A stretch of 64,000 bases of DNA from the NCBI GenBank assembly GCA_934572535.1, contig CAKTLJ010000005.1:1-64000 (forward strand). Direction: 5' to 3'. The position numbers and the translations under genes were made by a program. This document shows, one piece after another, positions 23,019 to 31,692 of the stretch (within the stretch, counting starts at the first letter, position 1; every line of letters begins with the position of its first letter). The notes under the pieces were generated by a model. The model searched no databases and was not told where the DNA came from. It was given only the letters and a program-made list of their open reading frames with translations. Origin of the DNA: an uncultured Eubacteriales bacterium (GTDB taxonomy: Bacteria > Bacillota > Clostridia > Oscillospirales > Oscillospiraceae).

Positions 23019-24155
23019 TCATTCCGCCAGTTCTCTGACTGCCTGGATGGCGGCGTCCACCTCTTCCTGGGTGGTGAACCAGGAGGCGCTGAAGCGCACC
23101 GCCCCCTGCTCGGTGGTGCCAAGGGCGCGGTGCATCCGCGGGGCGCAGTGTGCCCCCGGGCGGGTGGCGATCCCATAGGCCTGACTGAGCGCGTCGGACA
23201 CCTCGCCGGAATCATAGTCCCGGATGTTCAGCGCCACCACCGCCGTCCTTGCCTCGCTGGAAAAGTCGCCGTAGACGGTGACTCCCTCGATCCCCTTGAC
23301 CCCCTCATAGAATCGGGCCATCATGCTCCGTTCGTGGGCGGCAATGGTCTCAAGCCCGACCTCCTGAATGAGATCCAGGGCGGCAGAAAGGCCCATGAGG
23401 CCGTGGCTGTTGAGGGTCCCGGCTTCCAGACGGGTGGGGTATTCCTCCGGCTGCTCCCTGCGGTAGGACTGGACGCCGCTGCCCCCCACCTTGAAGGGGC
23501 GGATCTCAACCCCTGGCCGGATACAAAGCCCGCCGGTCCCCTGGGGACCCATGAGGCCCTTGTGTCCGGTGAAGCAGAGCACGTCCACCCCCATCTCCTC
23601 CATGTCGATGGGAACGCAGCCGCCCGTCTGGGAGGCATCCACAAGAAACAACAGGCCCTGCTCCTTGGCCAGCCTGCCCACCCGGGCGAGGTCGATCAGC
23701 TGCCCGGTGAGATTGGAAGCGTGGGTGCAGACGATGGCCCGGGTCTCCGGACGAATGTGCGCAGCGAACTCGTCGTAATTCACCCGACCTCGCCGGTCCG
23801 CCGAAACGAAGCTGAGGGAAATGGTCCCTGCCGCCTCCAGCCGATAGAGGGGGCGGAGAACGGAGTTGTGCTCCAGATCCGTGGTGATCACGTGATCACC
23901 GCGGCGCAGGGTGCCGCTGATGGCGATATTCAGGGCCTCAGTGGCGTTGCCGGTGAACACCACATGGTCCGGCCGGGCACAGCCAAACAGGCGGGCGACC
24001 TTACAGCGGGTCTCATAGACCGCCCGGGAGGCCTCCAAGGCGCTGTCATGGGCGCCCCGAGAGGCGTTGCCCAGGGTTGTCATGGCCTTCACCACAGCGT
24101 CGATGACCGGCTGCGGCTTCCGCCGGGTGGTGGCGGCGTTGTCCAGATAGATCAT
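23019..24155 (-). CDS. Cysteine desulfurase (class V aminotransferase)
   Basis: PLP enzyme of the SufS/NifS superfamily, 378 aa. MIYLDNAATT opens the protein, the PLP lysine lies in FTGHKGLMGPQGTGG, and the mobile catalytic Cys is expected in RPGAHCAPRMHRALG (about residue 337). This subfamily (E. faecalis EF2568 type) is known from selenium-dependent molybdenum hydroxylase gene sets, where it is thought to supply sulfur or selenium. It is the last gene of the minus operon, after selD, yedF and the DUF3343 gene. GAGAGGAGAGG precedes the start. Confidence 0.94.
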   Translation of the reverse strand: MIYLDNAATTRRKPQPVIDAVVKAMTTLGNASRGAHDSALEASRAVYETRCKVARLFGCARPDHVVFTGNATEALNIAISGTLRRGDHVITTDLEHNSVLRPLYRLEAAGTISLSFVSADRRGRVNYDEFAAHIRPETRAIVCTHASNLTGQLIDLARVGRLAKEQGLLFLVDASQTGGCVPIDMEEMGVDVLCFTGHKGLMGPQGTGGLCIRPGVEIRPFKVGGSGVQSYRREQPEEYPTRLEAGTLNSHGLMGLSAALDLIQEVGLETIAAHERSMMARFYEGVKGIEGVTVYGDFSSEARTAVVALNIRDYDSGEVSDALSQAYGIATRPGAHCAPRMHRALGTTEQGAVRFSASWFTTQEEVDAAIQAVRELAE

Positions 24156-24203
24156 GGGACCTCTCCTCTCTTGTGGATGCCGAGCGCCTGCTTCCTGGTG
24201 CGG

Positions 24204-24446
24204 TCAGGCCCACAGCGCAACGATCTTCATGGCCTCCCATCGGATCCCGGCCTCTTCCAAACTCCGCGCAAAGCGGGCATCCTCCCCAGGCAGGGTCTTC
24301 CAGGCCAGGCCACAGCCGGCAGTGATCTCCCGCGGGATCGGGATCAGGCGACCGGGCAGGCCCCGAGCCTGGCAATGGGCTTCCATGGCCATGGCGTCCG
24401 TGGTGGCGGAAAAGGTAATGATGAGCGCGGGGCTTCTCTGTCGCAT
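24204..24446 (-). CDS. DUF3343 protein, putative Se/S carrier-like
   Basis: An 80-aa protein of the DUF3343 family, which usually lies beside yedF and the EF2568-type cysteine desulfurase. It shows the expected pattern of an early beta-strand (ALIITFSATTDAMAMEAHCQARGLPGRLIPIPREITAGCGLAWK). The Cys in TAGCGLAW is the conserved residue thought to carry sulfur or selenium. The ATG directly follows the yedF stop (TAA-ATG), so translation is coupled. The biochemical role is unproven in this family. Confidence 0.85.
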   Translation of the reverse strand: MRQRSPALIITFSATTDAMAMEAHCQARGLPGRLIPIPREITAGCGLAWKTLPGEDARFARSLEEAGIRWEAMKIVALWA

Positions 24447-25070
24447 TTAAGGCTTCACCACCAGGTCCGCGCCCAGTAGCTTTTCCGTGATGGTATACAT
24501 GTTGGTCACCTCTCCCACCCGGAGCTTGTCCGTCAGGCCGTAGTAGTTCAGGCAGGTGCCGCAGGTCAGGATCTCCACCCCCAGCGCCTCCAGACTCTTC
24601 AGATCTTCCAGCGCGGCGGAGCCCTCCGTGGTCAGGGCAGCCCCGCCGTTGTAGAACAGAATGGTGGTGGGCAGGTCGTCCTGCTGGGTAAGGGCAAAGA
24701 GAAAGCCCTTGATGAGCACCGCGCCCAACTCCTCATTGCCCGCGCCCATCCAAGGCGCGGAAACGGCAACCACCACCTTCCTTTTTCCGCCGGGGGCGAC
24801 CAGGCAGGTCGCGGGGGCGTCCTCTTCGGCCTGGTCGAGGTCCCCCTCGCCCACCTCCATGACGACTTGGAACTGGCGCTCGGCCAGCTTCTCCGCGCGG
24901 ACGCCATAGCCCTTCTGGTTGGCCATCTTGGTCAGGTTCTGCACAGAGATCTCGTTGTCCACCAAAATCTCCACGACGCCGCCCTGGTCGCCCAGGTCCT
25001 TGATCGCCTTCTTCGTCTTGACCACAGGGACAGGGCAGGTGTCGCCCATTGCGTTTACGTGCTTGATCAT
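24447..25070 (-). CDS. yedF: Selenium metabolism protein YedF
   Basis: A 207-aa two-part protein. Residues 1-70 are a TusA/SirA-like sulfurtransferase domain with the CPxP motif ([14 protein letters not shown], Cys at about 12). Residues about 95-207 are a DsrE-like domain with [12 protein letters not shown] and a second conserved Cys pair in [14 protein letters not shown]. This architecture defines the selenium YedF family found next to selD. The start at 25070 has GGAGG nine bases upstream and overlaps the selD stop by four bases. Confidence 0.93.
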   Translation of the reverse strand: MIKHVNAMGDTCPVPVVKTKKAIKDLGDQGGVVEILVDNEISVQNLTKMANQKGYGVRAEKLAERQFQVVMEVGEGDLDQAEEDAPATCLVAPGGKRKVVVAVSAPWMGAGNEELGAVLIKGFLFALTQQDDLPTTILFYNGGAALTTEGSAALEDLKSLEALGVEILTCGTCLNYYGLTDKLRVGEVTNMYTITEKLLGADLVVKP

Positions 25071-26128
25071 GTTCTGATTCCTCCAAGGTCTCCGCTTCCA
25101 TCCATGGTAACGGTCATTTCCTTCTCTTCCCGCTCGGTCAGCTCCCCCACGATTTGGGCGGGCAGGCCCACGGCCCGCAGGTCCGCCAGCAGCTTCGGGG
25201 CCTCCTCCGGGGACAGGGCGATCAGCAGACCGCCGGAGGTCTGCGGGTCGAAGAGGACCTCCTCCATGGCGAAGGGCACCCCTTGGAACTCCAGGAAGGG
25301 GCTCACGTGGTTGCGGTTGCGCTGTCCGGCGGCGGTGAGGAGAAACTCCTCGGCGCAGTCCAGCGCCTCCGGGATCACCGGCACTTGCCCGGCGTGGACA
25401 TGGCAGGAGAGCCTTCCATCCAGCATCTCGTGAAGGTGGCCCAAAAAGCCAAAGCCCGTCACGTCTGTGCAGGCATGGATGTGATAGGGGCGGCAGCACT
25501 CGGCTGCGTATTTATTTAAGGTGGTCATCCAGCGGATGGCCTGCTCCATCCCCTCCTGAGAGACCTCCTCGACCCGGGAGGCCGTGCAGAGGATGCCCAC
25601 GCCCAGCGGCTTGGTCAGGATGAGCAGGTCCCCCACCTGGCCGCCGTTGTTGGGATAGATGCGGTCGGGATGGACCACACCGGTGACCGACAGGCCGTAC
25701 TTCACGTCGGTGTCGGCGATGGAGTGCCCTCCGGCCAGGCTTCCCCCGGCCTCCAGGACCTTTTCCGCGCCGCCCCGCAAGATCTCGCCCAGGATATTCA
25801 GGTCCATAGACTCGGGGAAGCAGACGATGTTCAGCGCGGTCTTGACCGTGCCGCCCATGGCGTAGATGTCGCTGAGCGCGTTGGTGGCCGCGATCTTCCC
25901 AAAGGTATAGGGGTCCTTCACCATGGGTGGGAAAAAATCCAAGGTCTGCACCATGGCGAGATCCTCCGTGAGCCGATAGACCGCAGCGTCGTCCTTGCTG
26001 TCATAGCCAATGAGCAGACCGGGGTCCTTCGGACCTTTGGGCAGACGAGAGAGGACGCGGTCCAGCACGCCCGCCCCCAGCTTCGCGGTACAGCCACCGC
26101 CTTTGCAGAATACGATCGTTTCTTCCAT
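25067..26128 (-). CDS. selD: Selenide, water dikinase (selenophosphate synthase)
   Basis: Makes selenophosphate, the selenium donor, from selenide and ATP. The 353-aa protein shows the AIRS-type folds: [61 protein letters not shown] and DPQTSGGLL. The active-site loop reads [10 protein letters not shown]. The Cys aligned with the essential E. coli Cys17 is present (not selenocysteine), while the neighbour aligned with Cys19 is Ala. The start at 26128 has GAGGAG six bases upstream. Flanked by xdhC and yedF, it probably serves a selenium-containing molybdenum cofactor. Confidence 0.95.
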   Translation of the reverse strand: MEETIVFCKGGGCTAKLGAGVLDRVLSRLPKGPKDPGLLIGYDSKDDAAVYRLTEDLAMVQTLDFFPPMVKDPYTFGKIAATNALSDIYAMGGTVKTALNIVCFPESMDLNILGEILRGGAEKVLEAGGSLAGGHSIADTDVKYGLSVTGVVHPDRIYPNNGGQVGDLLILTKPLGVGILCTASRVEEVSQEGMEQAIRWMTTLNKYAAECCRPYHIHACTDVTGFGFLGHLHEMLDGRLSCHVHAGQVPVIPEALDCAEEFLLTAAGQRNRNHVSPFLEFQGVPFAMEEVLFDPQTSGGLLIALSPEEAPKLLADLRAVGLPAQIVGELTEREEKEMTVTMDGSGDLGGIRT

Positions 26129-26159
26129 GGTGTTCTCCTCAAAATAAGCGTTTTCCGGT

Positions 26160-27182
26160 TTATCCAAGCGTCTTGGTCCGCTGCGCCCGCACTTGGATCA
26201 GCTGGGCCGCGATGGAGACGGCGATCTCCTCGGGGGTCTCCGCGCCAATGGCAAGGCCGATGGGCGTGGTCACCTGGTCCAGCTCCTCGTCCGTCAGCCC
26301 GTGAAGCTCCGCCAGGGTCTTTCTGACGGCTGCGGCCTTCTTCCTGCTGCCGATGACCCCCACATAGCAGGGATGCCGCCGCAGGACCTGGGCCTGGACC
26401 TCCGTGTCATGGGCATGTCCACGGGTCATGACGCAGACATAGTCCTCGCAGCCGATGCGCACCGACGCGGCGATGTTCCGCAGGTCGATGCACCGGACCT
26501 CCTCCGCCGTAGGAAAGCGCGCCCGGTCGGCAAAGTCGGGCCGGTCATCCAGCATCACGCAGCGAAATCCCACGCGGGTGAGCAGCGGCTCCAGCTGCTG
26601 GGATACATGGCCGCAGCCGAAGATATACACCCGGCCCGGGCTGTTGATCTGCTCCACGCAGTGATCCGCCCCGTCCCGCTGGATGCGCCTGGGCTGCCGG
26701 GTGAGCTGGGTCTTGAGCCAGTCGGGGCAGGGGCGACCCAGAAAGCCCTCCCGTTCCGTGTAGAGGCTGAGGCCGCCGTCATGCCCGACATCCGACAGCA
26801 GCCACAGGGCCTCACCCGCCGCGAAGAGGCGCTCGGCCTCCCGGGCCAGGGAGAGCGTCTCCTGATTCCCCGCCGGGATGTAGTGGAAAAACACGTCCAC
26901 CGCGCCGCCGCAGATCATCCCCAGGTCCTCCACATCGTTTCGTGTCAGGGAAAAGCCATGCCGGTCTGAGCGCTTCTCCTCCAAGGCCCGCAGGGCCATC
27001 TGCTCCGCCCGGTATTCCACCGCGCCGCCGCCGATGGTGCCGCAGAGCCGACCGGCCCTGCCCACCAGCATCCGCGCCCCCACGCCCCGGGGCGTCGCCC
27101 CGGTGGAGGCGGTGATCGTGACCAAGACCAGGTCCTCTCCCGCCAGCAAGCGCTCCTCTATGGATTTGAACATCTGTCTCAT
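26160..27182 (-). CDS. xdhC: XdhC/CoxI-family molybdenum hydroxylase maturation protein
   Basis: Accessory factor that binds sulfurated molybdenum cofactor and delivers it to xanthine-dehydrogenase-type enzymes. The N-terminal XdhC/CoxI domain includes [18 protein letters not shown] and [10 protein letters not shown]. The C-terminal Rossmann domain has [17 protein letters not shown] (about 189-205), then VMTRGHAHD and [10 protein letters not shown]. Length 340 aa is normal for the two-domain form. GGGGGGAG precedes the ATG. It lies between the MoeA-like gene and selD. Confidence 0.94.
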   Translation of the reverse strand: MRQMFKSIEERLLAGEDLVLVTITASTGATPRGVGARMLVGRAGRLCGTIGGGAVEYRAEQMALRALEEKRSDRHGFSLTRNDVEDLGMICGGAVDVFFHYIPAGNQETLSLAREAERLFAAGEALWLLSDVGHDGGLSLYTEREGFLGRPCPDWLKTQLTRQPRRIQRDGADHCVEQINSPGRVYIFGCGHVSQQLEPLLTRVGFRCVMLDDRPDFADRARFPTAEEVRCIDLRNIAASVRIGCEDYVCVMTRGHAHDTEVQAQVLRRHPCYVGVIGSRKKAAAVRKTLAELHGLTDEELDQVTTPIGLAIGAETPEEIAVSIAAQLIQVRAQRTKTLG

Positions 27183-27266
27183 GGCACAGCTCCCCCCTGT
27201 GTGTTTCTGTTGTTCCGCAGCTCGTATTTTAGCACCGAAGGGGGGCCGATGGCAAGTCGTTTTCCC

Positions 27267-28283
27267 TCAATACCGGCCGAAGGTACAGTTGGGCCAGTGG
27301 CAAGGTCGGCACATCTGGCACAGGCCTCCCTCCTCCAAGCGGAGCAGGTCCTCCTTGCTCAGCCTCTCCCCGGCAAAAACCTGGGGCAGCAGCACGTCGA
27401 GGACCGTGGTGGGCAGACTGATGGCCGCGCCGGGGACCCCCAGAATGGGGATCTCCCCCAGGTAGGCCACCAGCGTCATGTTGCCAGGCTGGGCCGGAAC
27501 GCCATAGCTGACGATCTCCGCCCCCAGCCGCCCAATGGCGGTGGGCGTCAGATCGTCCGGGTCCACGGACATCCCGCCGGTGAAGAGCAGAAGCTCCGCG
27601 CCTTGTTCCAGGTGCGCCTTCGCCGCCGCCACGATCTGCTCCAGGTCGTCGTCGCAAATGGTGACCCCCACGATCTGGCTGGGGTAGGCCCTCAGCTTTT
27701 CCCGGAGGACAGGCTCAAATTTGTCCCGGATGCGTCCGGTGTAGACCTCGGACCCGGTGATGACCACCCCCACGTTTTTCTGTCGGTAGGGCAGCAGCTC
27801 CAGGAGCTTCCGGCCCGCGCAGAGGGCTTCGGCCTCCAGGATCTGCGCCTCCTTGGTCACCAGGGGGACGATCCGCATGGAGGCCAGCCGGGCCCCCTCC
27901 TCCACCGGGTAATGGTCCGGCAGGGTGGTGATGGTGATGTCCCCGATGGAATTGAGTCGGTGCAGCAGCGCCCGGTCCACGCGGAACATCCCCCGCCGCC
28001 GGGCCATCAGCAGCACCTTTCCCTCGGCGGGCTCGGTGTAAGCGGCTCCTTCCACCGGGGCCATGGCGGCCAGACGGCGGGCGCAGTCCTCCTCGTGCAG
28101 TTCCCCGGCCTGGGGTTCCCAGACAAAGACCGTCCGCTTGCCCAGATCCAGCAGCTTGGGGATATCCTCTTCTGTGACGATGTGGCCCCGCCGGAAGGCG
28201 GCTCCCTTAAATCCGTCCTTCATGGCGGTGATGTCGTGGCAGAGCTCCTGGCCCACGGCCTTTTCCACACTGATCTTTTTCAA
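27267..28283 (-). CDS. MoeA-like molybdopterin-binding protein with Cys-rich tail
   Basis: A 338-aa protein whose second half is a MoCF/MoeA-type molybdopterin-binding domain (VVITGSEVYTGRIRDKF; LLLFTGGMSVDPDDLTPTAI; GVPGAAISLPTTVLDVLLP). The N-terminal half is a shortened MoeA-like region lacking the usual long domain set. The last 20 residues hold Cys322, Cys325, Cys328 and Cys333 (CX2CX2CX4C), a plausible iron-sulfur or zinc site absent from housekeeping MoeA. It sits between modC and xdhC, so metal insertion or sulfur/selenium transfer for the specialised cofactor is the likely job. Confidence 0.88.
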   Translation of the reverse strand: MKKISVEKAVGQELCHDITAMKDGFKGAAFRRGHIVTEEDIPKLLDLGKRTVFVWEPQAGELHEEDCARRLAAMAPVEGAAYTEPAEGKVLLMARRRGMFRVDRALLHRLNSIGDITITTLPDHYPVEEGARLASMRIVPLVTKEAQILEAEALCAGRKLLELLPYRQKNVGVVITGSEVYTGRIRDKFEPVLREKLRAYPSQIVGVTICDDDLEQIVAAAKAHLEQGAELLLFTGGMSVDPDDLTPTAIGRLGAEIVSYGVPAQPGNMTLVAYLGEIPILGVPGAAISLPTTVLDVLLPQVFAGERLSKEDLLRLEEGGLCQMCRPCHWPNCTFGRY

Positions 28284-28301
28284 TCCAGATCCTTCCCTTC
28301 T

Positions 28302-29342
28302 TCATGCGTCCCGCAGAGGCAAGATCGCCTCGGGCGGCAGGCTGAGCCGGAGTACCTGCCCGGGCTGAACGCGCCAACGCGCCTGATTTGTCTCAACCGC
28401 AATGGGAGAGGCCGCCCCTTCCGGCCTTGCGATCACAAGCCGGGAGAAGGGATTTTCGATCTCCTCCACCACGCGGCAAAGGAGGGCGTTCTCCCCCTCC
28501 CCCTGCCGGATGTCATGGGCGCGGACGCCCACGGCGGTCACGCCCTCCACGGGCCGGGCCAGTCTCAGGGTGACGCCCCAATCCAGCGCCCGCACCTGGT
28601 ATGGGCCCACTGGCTCTGCCCGGGATATATTCTTGCAGCCGGTGAGGATGGCGCCGCGCCGGGTGCCGGGATCGCGGAAGACCTCCCGCTTTGGCCCCAG
28701 GCGCTCCACCCGCCCATCGTCCAGGATGGCAAGGCTGTCCGCCATACGAAAGACCTCCTCCCGGTCGTGGGACACCAGCAGCACCGTCTTGCCGAACCTC
28801 CGGATGACCGCCCGCACCTCCTGCTCCAGGCGGAAGCGAAGGTGGCTGTCCAGAGCGGAAAATGGCTCGTCCAGCAGCAGAAGCTGCGGGGCGGAGACCA
28901 AGATCCGGGCCAGGGCCACGCGCTGCTGCTGTCCGCCGGAGAGCTGGGCGGGGTGGCGCTGCAGCAGGTCCTTGAGCCCAAAGCTGTCCACGACAGCCTC
29001 CACCGCCGCCCGCCGCTGCCTCTTGTCCGGCGTCCGGCTGGCCCCGGCGCGGATGTTTTGCAGCACCGTCATGTGCGGAAAGAGGGCATAGCTCTGAAAC
29101 ATCAGGCCGATCCGGCGGGCCTGGGGCGGCAGATCGATCTTTTTTTCGCTGTCGAAGAGCACCCGGTCGTCCAGGACGATCCGCCCTCTGTCCGGCCGCT
29201 CGATACCGGCGATGCACTTGAGGGTCAGGCTCTTGCCGCAGCCGGAGGCCCCCAGAAGGGCCAGGGTCTCGTCCCCCGCCTCCAGCTTTACGTTCAGATG
29301 AAACCCGCCGAGCTTCTTTTCCACATCCACAGAGAGAGACAC
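28302..29342 (-). CDS. modC: Molybdate ABC transporter ATP-binding protein
   Basis: ATPase of the molybdate importer. It has Walker A GASGCGKS (about residues 31-38), the Q-loop FQSYALFPHMTV, signature LSGGQQQRVALAR, Walker B LLLLDEPFSALD and the switch His in LVSHDREE. The C-terminal about 100 residues form a TOBE-like regulatory domain (GVRAHDI...). Translation starts at GTG 29342 with GGAGG seven bases upstream, directly after the modB stop. Tungstate cannot be excluded as substrate from sequence alone. Confidence 0.93.
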   Translation of the reverse strand: MSLSVDVEKKLGGFHLNVKLEAGDETLALLGASGCGKSLTLKCIAGIERPDRGRIVLDDRVLFDSEKKIDLPPQARRIGLMFQSYALFPHMTVLQNIRAGASRTPDKRQRRAAVEAVVDSFGLKDLLQRHPAQLSGGQQQRVALARILVSAPQLLLLDEPFSALDSHLRFRLEQEVRAVIRRFGKTVLLVSHDREEVFRMADSLAILDDGRVERLGPKREVFRDPGTRRGAILTGCKNISRAEPVGPYQVRALDWGVTLRLARPVEGVTAVGVRAHDIRQGEGENALLCRVVEEIENPFSRLVIARPEGAASPIAVETNQARWRVQPGQVLRLSLPPEAILPLRDA

Positions 29343-30023
29343 TCAGCTTCCTCCCTTCCCTTGCGCCGAAAGCGGCTTCTTCTCCAGCATATTCACCGCC
29401 AGCAGCACCACAAAGGAGATGGCCAGGTTGACCAGCACCCACCGGACCGCCGCTCCGTCGTCATTGGTCCGCCAGAGCTGGTAGACCGTGGTGGATATGG
29501 TGGCGGTCCGCCCGGGGGTGTACCCGCAGAGCATACTGGTCGCGCCATACTCCCCCAAGGCCCGGGCAAAGGACAGCACCGCCCCGGCCAAGATCCCCTG
29601 CCGACAGCAGGGCATCCGGATCCGCCAGAAGATATAGCGGTTGGAGAGGCCCAGCGTCTGCGCCGAGTAGGCCAGGGTCTCGTCGAAGGACTCGAAGGCC
29701 CCCCGGGCCGTGCGGTACATGAGCGGGAAGATCACCACCGCCGTAGCGAAGATTCCCGCCCACCAGGTCATGGTCAGCTTCAGGCCGAACAGGTCCAGCA
29801 GCCAGTGCCCCACGGGCCGCTTCGGGCCAAGGACCCGCAGCAGAAGGTAACCCACCACAGTGGGGGGCAGCACCAGAGGAAGCGTCAGAAGCACGTCCAT
29901 CACGCCCTTGACCAGTCTGGGCATCCTGGCGATGGAATAGGCAGCAAAGATCCCCAAAAAGAAGATGAGCGCGGTGCTGGTGGCCGCAATGCGGATGGAA
30001 TTATAGAGTGGAAACCAGTCCAT
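29343..30023 (-). CDS. modB: Molybdate ABC transporter permease
   Basis: Inner membrane permease of 226 aa with about five or six membrane helices. The coupling loop carries the EAA-type motif ALGEYGATSMLCGY that contacts ModC, preceded by AQTLGLSNRYIFWRIRMP. The N-terminal TLPLVLPPTVVGYLLL is typical of ModB. It sits between modA and modC. Confidence 0.94.
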   Translation of the reverse strand: MDWFPLYNSIRIAATSTALIFFLGIFAAYSIARMPRLVKGVMDVLLTLPLVLPPTVVGYLLLRVLGPKRPVGHWLLDLFGLKLTMTWWAGIFATAVVIFPLMYRTARGAFESFDETLAYSAQTLGLSNRYIFWRIRMPCCRQGILAGAVLSFARALGEYGATSMLCGYTPGRTATISTTVYQLWRTNDDGAAVRWVLVNLAISFVVLLAVNMLEKKPLSAQGKGGS

Positions 30024-30049
30024 GGCGCAGCCGCCCCTTTCTATCTTGC

Positions 30050-30880
30050 TCAGGCAATGGGGGTGAAGCCCACGGCGGCAAAGACGGCGGCGGCCTCGTC
30101 GCCCGTGAGATAGTCCAGGAAGGCCTTAGCCGCCTCGGGGTGGGCCGAGGTCTTGATGACCGCCGCGGGATAAATGACCCGCCCGCACATCTCATCGGTA
30201 GCAGTGTCCACCACGGTGAGTCCAGCGGAGAAGGCGTCGGTCTGATAGATCACGCCGCAGTCCACAGCCGCCTCGCCCACCTGGGTGGTGACCTCCTTCA
30301 CGTTGGAGCCGTAGGTGATGCAGCCAGCCCGGGCCAGCTCATCCTCATCCAGCCCATAGTAGGCCAAGATCTTCTGGGTATACTGGCCCACGGGAACGTC
30401 AGCGTTGCCCATGGCCATCAAAATGCTCCCGTTGGTCAGACCGGTCTTCAGGTCCGCATAGGCGTGGATGTCGGCGGGGTTCCCTTCGGGAACGGCCAGC
30501 GCCACCTTGTTTTCCAGGATGTCGAAGCGGGTCCCCTCCAGGACCAGGTCCAGGCCCTCGGTGTTCTCCTCGCCGCCGTCACGCAGGTCCATCTGATCCA
30601 TCTGCTTCTGTCCGGCGGAGACAAAGACGTCGCAGACGGCCCCCTCCTGGATCTGGGTCTTGAGGGTGCCGGACGAGTCAAAGTTGAACACGAGGGTCAC
30701 GTCGGGGTGGTCCGCCATGTAGCGGTCCCCCAGCTCCGTCAGCGTCTCGGTCATGGAGGCCGCCGCAAAGACGACGATCTCTGTCTTGTCCTGCTGGGAA
30801 GCAGGTTGCTGGGACTGGCCGCCGCAGCCTGCCAGCAGGCAGAGGGCCAGGAGCGTCAATAGGGCCATTCGTTTTCTCAT
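30050..30880 (-). CDS. modA: Molybdate-binding lipoprotein
   Basis: Extracytoplasmic solute-binding protein of the importer, 276 aa. The signal peptide MRKRMALLTLLALCLLAGCGG ends in a lipobox (LLAGC), so it is membrane-anchored. Oxyanion-binding stretches match ModA: VFAAASMTETL, FNFDSSGTLKTQI and GEAAVDCGVIYQTDA. The start at 30880 is the only one that gives a proper signal peptide and has GGAG upstream. First gene of the modABC-moeA-xdhC-selD-yedF operon; the divergent Crp/Fnr gene and a palindrome lie just upstream. Confidence 0.94.
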   Translation of the reverse strand: MRKRMALLTLLALCLLAGCGGQSQQPASQQDKTEIVVFAAASMTETLTELGDRYMADHPDVTLVFNFDSSGTLKTQIQEGAVCDVFVSAGQKQMDQMDLRDGGEENTEGLDLVLEGTRFDILENKVALAVPEGNPADIHAYADLKTGLTNGSILMAMGNADVPVGQYTQKILAYYGLDEDELARAGCITYGSNVKEVTTQVGEAAVDCGVIYQTDAFSAGLTVVDTATDEMCGRVIYPAAVIKTSAHPEAAKAFLDYLTGDEAAAVFAAVGFTPIA

Positions 30881-30954
30881 CGTATTTACTCCATTCTGTT
30901 CTGGGTTTGCCAAGTTGGCGTTCTTTTCACCATACTTCATTTTCAGCGAAAAGT

Positions 30955-30972
30955 AAGTTGTCCCAACAACTT
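30955..30972. promoter_or_regulatory. Perfect palindromic operator between modA and the Crp/Fnr gene
   Basis: AAGTTGT (30955-30961), a four-base centre CCCA, and ACAACTT (30966-30972) form an uninterrupted inverted repeat. The N4 spacing is that of Crp/Fnr sites (for example TTGAT-N4-ATCAA) with different half-sites, so the adjacent regulator is the obvious candidate ligand. Confidence 0.65.
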
Positions 30973-30986
30973 TTTTGTGGTATTCT
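30959..30986 (+). promoter_or_regulatory. Promoter of the Crp/Fnr-yqeC-yqeB-mocA operon
   Basis: TTGTCC (30959-30964) and TATTCT (30981-30986) are 17 bases apart. The -35 box lies inside the palindrome at 30955-30972, so a protein bound there would block or replace -35 contacts. Confidence 0.5.
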
Positions 30987-31017
30987 TAACGTCAATACGA
31001 GACCCAGGAGGTTGGAT

Positions 31018-31692
31018 ATGGACGTATCCATGGCTTTGCGAAAAAATGAACTCTTCGCCCCCCTGCCGGACGCGGTCCTCCGGCGGGAGGTCCTCCCCCA
31101 CGGGTATCTGCAAACCTTCCAAAAGGGGCAGGTCGTGATCGCCCCCCAGCAGAGAGTGGACCGCCTGGGGGTGCTCCTCAGCGGGCGGATCCACATCATG
31201 CACCTCTTCCCCAGCGGGCAGTACAGCCTCACGTCCGTCCTGCTCCCCACCAAGACGCTGGGGGCCGACCTGGTCTGCACCAAAAGCCAGCGCGCGCCCT
31301 ATCACGCCGTGGCGGCCCTCCCCACGCAGGTCTTCTCCCTCCCCATCGCGCTGCTCACCCAGCCCGGAATGGTCGAAGAGGGATCTCGGCTCCAGGCCCT
31401 GAACCGGCTGCTCACCCTCATCTCCCAGGAGAACATGAAGAAGGAATACCGTCTGGCGATCCTGTCCCGAAAGGGGCTGCGGGAGCGGATCCTGGTCTAT
31501 CTGACCATGCAGGCCCGCAAGCAGCAGCAGACCACCTTCACCATCCCGTTTTCCAGGGAGGAAATGGCTTCCTTCCTCTGCGTCAATCGCAGTGCCCTGT
31601 CCCACGAACTGAGTCTGATGCAGAAGGAGGGCCTTCTCTCCTTTCAGAAAAACCGCTTTACGCTCCACGCGCAGGAAGGCAGGCGCTTGTGA
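31018..31692 (+). CDS. Crp/Fnr-family transcriptional regulator
   Basis: A 224-aa regulator with an N-terminal cyclic-nucleotide-binding-like beta-roll (FQKGQVVIAPQQRVDRLGVLLSGRIHIMHLFPSGQY) and a C-terminal winged helix-turn-helix (FSREEMASFLCVNRSALSHELSLMQKEGLL). The Fnr cluster cysteines at the N-terminus are absent, so the effector is not obvious; molybdate, selenium or a redox ligand are guesses. AGGAGG lies six bases before ATG 31018. Its stop overlaps yqeC, and it is divergent from modABC, which suggests it controls both arms. Confidence 0.9.
   Translation: MDVSMALRKNELFAPLPDAVLRREVLPHGYLQTFQKGQVVIAPQQRVDRLGVLLSGRIHIMHLFPSGQYSLTSVLLPTKTLGADLVCTKSQRAPYHAVAALPTQVFSLPIALLTQPGMVEEGSRLQALNRLLTLISQENMKKEYRLAILSRKGLRERILVYLTMQARKQQQTTFTIPFSREEMASFLCVNRSALSHELSLMQKEGLLSFQKNRFTLHAQEGRRL

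Noticed and set aside
26090..26128. Selenocysteine (in-frame TGA) in SelD
   Set aside because: The active-site codon is TGT (Cys) and no in-frame TGA interrupts the gene.
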